This document shows, piece after piece, positions 56,462 to 64,000 of a stretch of DNA of 64,000 bases. The stretch's first letter is position 1. Each line of letters begins with the position of its first letter. This DNA is from Mallotus nudiflorus (lineage: Eukaryota; Streptophyta; Magnoliopsida; Malpighiales; Euphorbiaceae), in contig CANTUR010000639.1 in the NCBI GenBank assembly GCA_947683625.1, positions 841,503 through 905,502 on the forward strand. Reading direction: 5' to 3'. The position numbers were made by a program, and so were the translations under genes. The notes under the pieces were generated by a model. The model saw only the letters and a program-made list of their open reading frames with translations. It was not told where the DNA came from and did no database searches.

Positions 56462-58063
56462 TTAAATTCCAAATTGAACTAAATTAAATCAAATTGAAAA
56501 TAATTGCAATGAATGAAAATTCAGTTCTCAGTTCAAGTTCACCCTACAAGTGACAAGTTTAATTAACAGTGATAACTTTTTTCCTTCCCAAGAAACTATT
56601 AATTCTAGGTAATAATAAGCTCTATTACCCGAAATTCCCCTTTAATTCTTATTCTAACAAACAAGCTCTCAACAAAATCTAACCAATTTACAACCTAAAC
56701 AAGCTCTTTAAGTTTAATATACTGGCAGCATTAAAAATAAAGGAATTAAATTGATTTAAGAAACTCTCACACAAGTTTGGATATTTAACTTAAGTTATGT
56801 TATTCATATAAATAATAAGAAAGCTTGTCTACAATCTTATTTCTCTATTTTGCTACTTAATGATTAAGAAAAGATATCAATTACGTAATCTAATATCTTA
56901 ATTTAGTAATTGATATTTAGTGAATTAATTCAACAAGCCTTATTTAAATCAACAAACCAAACATTAATTCACATTTAGAACATAATAACATCAACAATTT
57001 CTTAGAAGGAAAAAAGGAAGAAATAATGTTACTAAAAAGAAAACACCATCAACTTGAGTTAGAACTCAATATCCCCTTGAACTGAACAAGAAAATCTAGC
57101 AATGCATTTTCTCCTAAAAGCTTATACTTATTCTAAAAATTATTATTCTTCTTATTATTATTTTTCTACGTTCTTCTCCTCCTTTTAAAAGCACTCTCAC
57201 CCTCTCTTTAAAATATCAAAACATTACTAACATTAACTCCCTTAATTATCTTTTACATTATTCCTTTTTCTTAATAACACTCTTAAGCCCCCCCCCCCCC
57301 TTTTTTAAAAGCTCTTAAAATGTTACTAACAATAACTCTTATTTTTATCCCTATCTACTTCCTGCATTAATAGAAACTTGTGATAGGAATTCTATAATGA
57401 TTGACTTCAAATTTAGAGTTAGGCTCTTTATAAGAATTATAGCCACATGTCTTAGCTTTCCATAGAGCCTCTAATCACCTGAATTGGACCTTTGTAACCC
57501 AAGATATGGCCTAATTACTAACATATGCTCAACACAATGATGAATCTGCATCTTCTAACTTCATACTAAATTTTGACAATACAAATGAACTCTGATCTTA
57601 ATGAATAAGACCAATTTGGAAACCTCAAGAAGTCCACTTCACTTTTCTAGAAGACCATTTTCATGTTCTAAGGCTTTAAGTACTCTAAAACCTTCACCGA
57701 AATTTTGAGGTCAAATATGTCAGTTAGCTGAAAATTGCACATCTTGCTTAATGCCTCAAGTTGGACTCTTAATTCACAAAACTATTAATTAGATCATAAT
57801 ATCATAAAAAATTATCATCAAACTAAGTGTTAAAGAATAAGTAAACAATAAATATTCTATTCTGTTCAATAACTTTCACTATATACACTACATTTTTTTA
57901 ATTTGTATATTTTATTATATTCTTTTATAAAATTGAATTGAATGTTATGAAAAGGTAAAAAAATATAATTTTGTTTCTTTATGAAAAAATTAAAATGTTT
58001 TATATATTTCTATCTATTTGAAATATTCTAATTTAAAATAACATGTGGCATGTTAAAACTTTT
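56462..58063. repeat. 1.6-kb direct tandem repeat, copy 1
   Basis: Begins TTAAATTCCAAATTGAACTA and repeats from 58064, lining up through to the shared ACATGTGGCATGTTAAAAC end. Includes a poly(C) run at 57288. No coding frame. By eye over 90% identical to copy 2. Confidence 0.93.
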
Positions 58064-59667
58064 TTAAATTCCAAATTAAACTAAATTAAATCAAATTGAA
58101 AATAATTGCAATGAATGAAAACTCAGTTCTTGGTTCAAGTTCACCCTACAAGTGACAAGTTTATTAACAGTGATAACTTTTTTTCCTTCCCAAGAAACTA
58201 TCAATTCTAGGTAATAATAAGCTTTATTACCCGAAATTCCCCCTTAATTCTTATTCTAACAAACAAGCTCTCAACAGAGTCTAACCAATTTACAACCTAA
58301 ACAAGCTCTTTAAGTTTAATATACTGGGTAGCATTAAAAATAAAGGAATTAAATTGATTTAAGAAACTCTCACACAAGTTTGGATATTTAACTTAAGATA
58401 TGTTATTCATAGAAATAATAGAAAGCTTGTCTACAATCTTATTTCTCTATTTTGCTACTTAATGATTCAGAAAAAGATATTAATTACGTAATCTAATATC
58501 TTAATTTAGCAATTGATATTCAGTGAATTAATTCAACAAGCCTTATTTAATTCAACAAACCAAACATCAATTCACATTTAAACATAATAACATCAACAAT
58601 TTCTTAAAAAGAAAAAAGGAAGAAGTAATGTTACTAAAAAGAAAACACCATCAACTTGAGTTAGAACTCAATATCCCCTTGAATTGAATAAGAAAATATA
58701 GCAATGCATTTTCTCCTAAAAGCTTATACTTATTCTAAAAATTATTATTCTTCTTATTATTATTTTTCTACGTTCTTCTCCTCCTTTTAAAAGCACTCTC
58801 ACCCTCTCTTTAGAATATCAAAACATTACTAACATTAACTCCCTTAATTATCTCTTTACGTTATTCCTTTTTCTTAATAACACTCTTAAGCCCCCCCCCC
58901 CCCCCCCTTTTTAAAAAGCTCTCAAAATGTTACTAACAATAACTCTTATCTTTATCCCTATCTACTTCCTGCATTAATAGAAACTTGTGGTAGGAATTCT
59001 GCAATGATTAACTTCAAATTTAGAGTTGGGCTCTTTATAAGAATTATAGCCACATGTCTTAGCTTTCCACGGAGCCTTTAATCACCTGAATTGGACCTTT
59101 GTAACCCAAGATATGACCTAATTACTAACATCTGCTCAACACAATGATGAATCTGCATCTTCTAACTTCATACCAAAATTTGACAATACAAACAAACTTT
59201 GATCTTGATGAATAAGACCAATTTGGAAACCCCAAGAAGTCCACTTCACTTTTCTAGAAGACCATTTTCATGTTCTAAGGCTTTAAGTACTCTAAAACCT
59301 TCATCGAAATTTTGAGGTCAAATATGTCAATTAGCTGAAAACTGTACATCTTGCTTAATGCCTCAAGTTTGACTCTTAATTCACAAAACTATTAATTAGA
59401 TCATAATATCATAAAAATTATCATCAAACTAAGTGTTAAAGAATAAGTCAACAATAAATATTCTACTCTGTTCAATAACTTTCACTATATACACTACATT
59501 TTTTTTAATTTGTATATTTTATTATATTCTTTTATAAAATTGAATTGAATGTTATGAAAAGGTAAAAATATAATTTTGTTTCTTTATGAAAAATTTAAAA
59601 TGTTTTATATTTCTATCTATTTGAAATATTCTAATTTAAAATAACATGTGGCATGTTAGAACTTTTT
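58064..59667. repeat. 1.6-kb direct tandem repeat, copy 2
   Basis: Head-to-tail with copy 1 without any spacer; length 1604 bases against 1602. Differences are scattered substitutions and homopolymer lengths, for example 17 instead of 13 C at 58891. Confidence 0.93.
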
Positions 59668-61153
59668 AATGCTTTTATATTGTATGTGTTCCTTCATATT
59701 TTAAATCATTAATTTTTTAATTTTAATTTTTACTTTTCTTTTAATTTTTTTTTTGGACCTTTTGTATCCTGTTTCGTATCTTTATAAATACTCACATTTT
59801 GACATTTTGTATTCTTTCATATATATTTTTTAATTATTCACATTGTTCATCCTCACATAGAGTGTGATTATTCTTACTTTACTCTCTTAATGTAAAAAAA
59901 ATTTAAAAAAAAAAAAAAGAGTCATGAAGATGGTAAATTCTTTTAAAATTTTATTTTTTATTATGTTGCTCGTATACATAGCTAACTCGCTTATTATTTT
60001 TATTTGTTTTATTTTAGTTTATTATTAATAATTTTGTTGATGCATATAAATTTTATTTTAAGTTATAATTTTATTTTATTGAGTTTTTGTATTTTTTTTT
60101 ATACCTCTCTGTATATGAAACTAAATTTAAAGTGATCATTTTCACATTATTTTTTAGCCTATAAAAAAAATAGTCATGAAATTATTAAAGTAACTGATAT
60201 TAGATCACTTTTATTTTCCAAAAAAAAAATTTGAATTATGAATTAGGCAATGAAAAAGATAGGTTTGATTGTATAAATTAACCCGTAGTTATATAAGGCA
60301 TTTTATAGATAGTCAGCGTGGTAGATTGTAAAGTTTTCCTATAATTGGTTATGGTGAAATTCATGTTGATAATAAAAAAAAGAAAATGCACAGTTGCAGT
60401 AATTTAAACTTTGAACATCATCAGTTAAGGATTATAAAAATTTAACTTGCAAAATTGCAAAGGAAATTTGTCTTGAAAAACTAAAAGGTCTTCATCTCTT
60501 AAACTATCTTAAAAAATTTAAAAATCTTGAATAATTAATTATTATGATTAATTTTTATTTTTATCTTAAGTAATATATTATTTCTTGACCTTTCGTTTTT
60601 TTTCATATATTATAAATATTCTTATATTTAAACATATCACAAAATAAAGTAAACTCAAAATAATTATTTTCACTTTCCTCTCTCAACCTATAAAGAATAG
60701 ACATGAGAGTGATAAATGTTTTTGAAGATTTATTTTATTTTTTTATGATGATGCTCTTATTGCATAGGTAAGACTTATTATTTTTTATTTTTTATGTTGA
60801 TTTTTTATTAGCAATTTTATTGATGCAGGTAAATTTTATATTAAGTTTTATTTTTTTATTGTTAAAATTTTTTAATTTCTTATATTTTATATGGATTGAT
60901 TTTAAAATAACTATTTTGACTTCAGACCCTTAGCTTATAAAAAGTAATCATAAATATGATAAATTATTTTAAAATTTTGATTTTTCTTATTTTTTATTTT
61001 TATTTTTTTAAATTGATATTTTAAAAAAATTATATTTCTGATTTTAATAATTTACTTGCACTAAATATTATCTTAATGAGTCATTAGTTCATATTTTGTG
61101 ATCCTTTATTTTATTAATTATATATTTTAATTTTTATATTAATTATTAGTTTT

Positions 61154-61156
<3 letters not shown>
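59668..61156. repeat. Helitron interior with diverged internal repeats
   Basis: AT-rich and non-coding. A segment near 59930-60065 (GAAGATGGTAAATTC ... TTTTGTTGATGCATATAAATTTTA) recurs in diverged form near 60700-60845 (GAGAGTGATAAATG ... TTTATTGATGCAGGTAAATTTTA), and partly near 60945. Confidence 0.55.

Positions 61157-61206
<50 letters not shown>
61157..61206. repeat. (TA)n microsatellite before Helitron 3' hairpin
   Basis: About 50 bases of TA repeat immediately upstream of the terminal hairpin. Confidence 0.95.
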
Positions 61207-61210
<4 letters not shown>

Positions 61211-61236
61211 CCGCGCATTGCATGGTGCTAAACTAG
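61211..61236 (+). other. Helitron 3' terminal hairpin and CTAG end
   Basis: CCGCGCATTGCATGG folds into a seven-pair stem (one C-A mismatch, one G-T) around a single T, followed by TGCTAAA and CTAG. A hairpin about ten bases before CTRR is the termination signal of Helitron rolling-circle transfer. Confidence 0.72.
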
Positions 61237-61494
61237 TTATTATATAATACTAATTTGGCAAAACACATCTTCATTTAATAATAATAAATTTTTTAATCAA
61301 TAAATGATACATGAGTTATTTAATAAATAAAATACTAGTAAAAAATTATAATATTTGTCAAATAAAAATAAATAATATATTATTGCATACGATCATTTCT
61401 CTTACAATTAATATTTAATAAATTAATAATTCTATTAATTAAGTTTTTAAATAAATAAAACATTAATTTATAAGAGATTCTTGTTGTTAACACG
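61237..61494. other. AT-rich stretch, no gene seen
   Basis: Low-complexity AT-rich DNA between the Helitron end and the TRIM-like fragment. Confidence 0.4.
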
Positions 61495-61785
61495 TCCATG
61501 GGCTTAAGAGAGTGTTGGCCCATGTACACATGTGAACTTATAAACAGGGTTGAGCCCATCTAACACAAAACCAATTGGCTTGTATTAAAACTCAATTTAC
61601 ACCACTTATTAACTACTTCATTCATTTGTACTTTTTCAATGTGGGATTGTTCAACACTCCCCCTCAAGCGTAATTGGGCCTGAAATAATTACCCTTGTCA
61701 AATTTAAACGGGCCGCACCCAACCACGGGCACTTCCCAAATTCAAATACAATCAGGTCTTACATACGAACCCGGGACGACTGCTC
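61495..61785 (-). mobile_element. TRIM-like fragment: one short LTR, polypurine tract and internal piece
   Basis: On the minus strand: internal sequence with GAGCAGTCGTCCCGGGTTCG (remnant of TATCAGAGCAG primer-site context), about 110 bases later the polypurine tract CTTGAGGGGGAG (61657-61668), then an LTR starting TGTTGAACAATCCCACATTG at 61656 and ending GACGTGTTAACA at 61495, about 162 bp. Size and order fit a terminal-repeat retrotransposon in miniature. The expected 5' LTR is absent; instead the copia LTR at 61786-61967 adjoins. Confidence 0.55.
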
Positions 61786-61967
61786 TGATAATATTTTTCC
61801 ATACTATTCAAAGAAAGGTTACACCCCCTTATATATACATACATGAATCCTAATTATAACCTAATTAGGAATATAATAACATCCTAAATAGAATGGAACT
61901 TTATTCATAATTGTATACAAATTTTTATTTCCTAATATATACAATAAAAATATTTACTTCCTCAACA
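61786..61967 (-). repeat. 3' LTR of copia element (short, ~182 bp)
   Basis: Minus strand begins TGTTGAGGAAGTAAATATTT, has a TATATATAAGGGGG TATA-like region near 61825-61840, and ends with ...TATTATCA if the TG...CA rule holds. The start is firm (polypurine tract next to it); the end is less certain. Confidence 0.65.
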
Positions 61968-61968
61968 C

Positions 61969-61980
61969 TACCCCTCAAGT
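61969..61980 (-). other. Polypurine tract of copia element
   Basis: CTTGAGGGGTAG directly before the LTR start on the minus strand, just after the end of the RNase H frame. Confidence 0.82.
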
Positions 61981-63790
61981 TAGTGAATGTATATCAATCA
62001 TTCCCCAACTTGCCAAGTGAGTTGTAGAATGCTTTTCCGGATACAGCCTTTGTGAGGATGTCAACTAGTTGAGTCTGAGATGAAACATATAGAAGATCAA
62101 TTATCCCTTGGTTTCAGATGATCTTTTATGAAATATTTGTCAACCTCTACATGCTTAGTTCAATCATATTGAACCGGATTATTTGCAATTGCTATGGCTG
62201 CCTTGTTATCACAGTGTAACAACATAGGCTTCGGATGTTTTAATCCCAAATCCTAAACAATTCACCTTACCCAAAGTAACTCACATACTCCCATGAGTCA
62301 TTCCTCTAAACTTAGCTTCAGCACTTGACCTTACTACAACTTTCTGTTTCTTGCTTCTCTAAGTGACTAAATTATTTCCAATAAATGTGAAGTATCCGGA
62401 CATTGATTTTTGATCAGTCCGATCTCCAGCCCAATTAGCATCAGTATAGCCAGTAATTTCATAATCCTTATTTCTCCCAAAGAATAACCCTTTATCCGGA
62501 GAAGACTTTAGATATCTTAATACTCGGTATACTGCATTCATATGTTCTTTACTCAGAGAATGCATGAACTGACTTACAACACTTATCGCATAAGCAATGT
62601 TGAGTATGAGATAGGTAAATCAGCCTCCCACCAACCCTTTGATACTGATCTCTATTAGTTTAAAACTTGATCTTATAGGACTGAAAGTCCATGGTTGACT
62701 TCAATGGGAGTCTCAGATGGCTTACAATTAAGCATCCTTATCTCTGTCAGTAGATCCATTACGTACTTTATTAGCAAAGAGAAATTCCTTGAGCTGATCT
62801 TGCAACTTCAATTCCTAAAAAATACTTCAAGTTACCCAAATCCTTAAGTTCAAACTTGGATGCAAACTATCTTTTCAAGATTATTGTCTCACTCGAATCA
62901 TTTCCAATGACTACCATATCATCAACATATACAATTAGCGCTGTGACTTTTTCTAACTTCTATTTGATGAATAGTATGTGATCAGCATCACTTTGCTTAT
63001 ATCCGAGCTTCTTCATGAAGGTTGAGAGTCATCCAAACCATGCTCGAGGCGATTGCTTGAGTCCATACAATGCTCTCTTTAATTTTCATACTCAGTCAGT
63101 ACATTTAATTTCAGGTGGTGGATCCATATATATTTCTTCATCTATGGTTCCATTCAAAAATGCATTCTTTACATCAAATTGTCGAAGCGGCCAGTCTAGG
63201 TTGGCAGCTAAGGAAATAAGGACTCGGATGGTATTCATTTTTGCTACTGGGGCAAATGTATCTTCATAATCGATTCCATACTTCTGAGTGTACCCCTTTG
63301 CTACCAATCGAGCTTTATATCGATTTATGCTTCCATTTGGATTGAGTTTGACAGGAATATCCATCTGTACCCCACCATTTTCTTTCCTTTCAGAAGAGGA
63401 ACGAGATCCCACATCCAGTTCTTCTGTAACGCCTCCATTTCATCATTCATAGCTTTCTTCCAATTCGGATCATCTAAGGCTTCCTGCACATTACTCGGAA
63501 TAAATACAGTAGATAATTAATTTACAGTAAGTGTATGTGAGTTAGACAAATGGTTAGTTGATATGAAGTTGTTGATAGGATATTCAGCTTTGGTATGAAG
63601 GTCTGGATCATATTATTTTTTCGGAACCCCTCTATTGATTTTATAAGGATAACGAGGCTCAATATTTGGAATTAAAGGAGACACATTTACCTTATTATGT
63701 ACCACATCCGGAGTTTCTTCAACTTCTAGTGTGGGTTGGAAAAATGCACTATCTTGATTACTCGGATTTTCTTCGATGATCTGTCAGGGT
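61981..63790 (-). pseudogene. Ty1/copia pol remnant (integrase-RT linker, RT, RNase H)
   Basis: Minus strand, in order: a linker with GVPKKQYDPDLHTKAEYPIN and EALDDPNWKKAMNDEMEALQ (63440-63640); RT with VKLNPNGSINRYKARLVAKG, YEDTFAPVAKMNTIRVLISL and FDVKNAFLNG (63412-63092), then VTALIVYVDDMVVIGND (YVDD box, near 62910-62945) and KFELKDLGNLKYF; RNase H with YRVLRYLKSSPDKGLF and YTDANWAGDRTDQKS (62565-62359), SSAEAKFRGM, and the C-terminal DILTKAV...GKAFYNSLGKLG ending near 61985. It copies and processes the element RNA. Stops and frameshifts break it. The catalytic YVDD and the DANWAG motif are intact. The 5' part lies beyond the window. Confidence 0.92.
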
Positions 63791-63825
63791 GAGATGCTCA
63801 TACTTGGAACATCAGATGTTTGTCT

Positions 63826-64000
63826 GATCTCTCTCTTTTCTCCTCCTCGTGTTGTTGTTGAGAGAGATCTCTCTCTTTTCCTCCTCCTCCGTTGTTGTTG
63901 TTGAGAGAGAGATCTCTCTCTTTTCCTCCTCCTCCGTTGTTGTTGTTGAGAGAGCGATCTCTCTCTTTTCCTCCTCCTCCGTTGTTGTTGTTGAGAGAGA
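63826..64000 (-). repeat. 45-bp minisatellite in copia integrase-RT linker (continues past window)
   Basis: GATCTCTCTCTTTTCCTCCT starts at 63866, 63911 and 63956, exactly 45 bases apart, with a shorter 40-base unit at 63826. Each unit contains a GTTGTTGTTGTT run and a GAGAGAGATCTCTC palindrome. 45 is 15 codons; read with the copia strand each unit would encode Thr/Asn and Glu/Gly runs and a charged KRE segment. Confidence 0.93.

Larger units (their letters stand above)
55698..61236 (+). mobile_element. Non-autonomous Helitron
   Basis: The 5' end, after A, reads TCTATATAAAATATATAAAA and soon TTGTCATGTGGCAC, typical of plant Helitron starts. The 3' end is CCGCGCATTGCATGG (stem with one mismatch and one G-T pair), seven bases, then CTAG, followed by T. 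Insertion between A and T without TSD is the Helitron rule. About 5.5 kb with no Rep, helicase or RPA sequence. The interior is a patchwork: a palindrome, a 1.6-kb tandem duplication and diverged internal repeats. The CATGTGGCATG motif recurs near 58041 and 59646, so nested or duplicated Helitron ends are possible. Confidence 0.7.

Noticed and set aside
61781..61795. A tRNA gene suggested by TATCAGAGCAGTCG
   Set aside because: Only the primer-binding-site-like motif is present; there is no cloverleaf or box A/B arrangement.

Overview
This window is plant nuclear DNA, almost certainly from a eudicot. It is strongly AT-rich and built almost entirely of transposable elements: Ty3/gypsy Tat-type and chromovirus elements, Ty1/copia, L1-type LINEs and plant Helitrons. 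I see no intact host gene, rRNA, tRNA or CRISPR array. All element genes carry stops and frameshifts, so coding features are called pseudogenes. The composition suggests intergenic or pericentromeric heterochromatin.

Layout. 1-9.6 kb: the end of a long LTR (family 'C', 1-805); a LINE 3' end (806-1186, probably continuing at 8154-8262) split by a possible terminal-inverted-repeat element, itself carrying two solo LTRs (family 'A' 1402-3458, family C 4435-7673). 9.6-25.3 kb: a decayed autonomous Helitron with Rep and PIF1-like helicase remnants, a copia gag piece lodged in the middle, and two tandem copies of an RPA70-like gene, the second split by a 3.8-kb family C LTR (18059-21845).

25.3-55.3 kb is a nest resolved by target-site duplications (TSDs). 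A minus-strand L1-type LINE is split by a plus-strand chromovirus ('B', 25640-54097, TSD CACAA/CATAA). B's 5' LTR is split by a 23-kb minus-strand Tat-lineage element ('A', 25913-49206, TSD GATGT). A's 3' LTR holds a family C solo LTR (26197-29080, TSD ATTTA) and a copia-like solo LTR (29275-30818, TSD CCTAA), and A's interior holds a solo LTR of its own family (34576-36681). Element A encodes protease, RT, RNase H, a second archaeal-type RNase H and integrase on the minus strand. Between pol and the 3' LTR it carries plus-strand (antisense) remnants of a plant mobile domain gene and a DUF7745-type gene, the latter with a TATA box.

55.7-61.2 kb: a non-autonomous Helitron with TC and hairpin-CTAG ends, holding an 80-bp perfect palindrome and a 1.6-kb tandem duplication. 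61.5-64 kb: a TRIM-like fragment fused to the 3' LTR of a minus-strand copia element, whose pol runs off the window through a 45-bp minisatellite.

Functionally the window is a record of successive insertions followed by LTR-LTR recombination (many solo LTRs) and decay, much of it by transitions. The most unusual signals are the 20-bp palindromic arrays in family A LTRs, the antisense genes of element A, and the tandem RPA genes of the Helitron.
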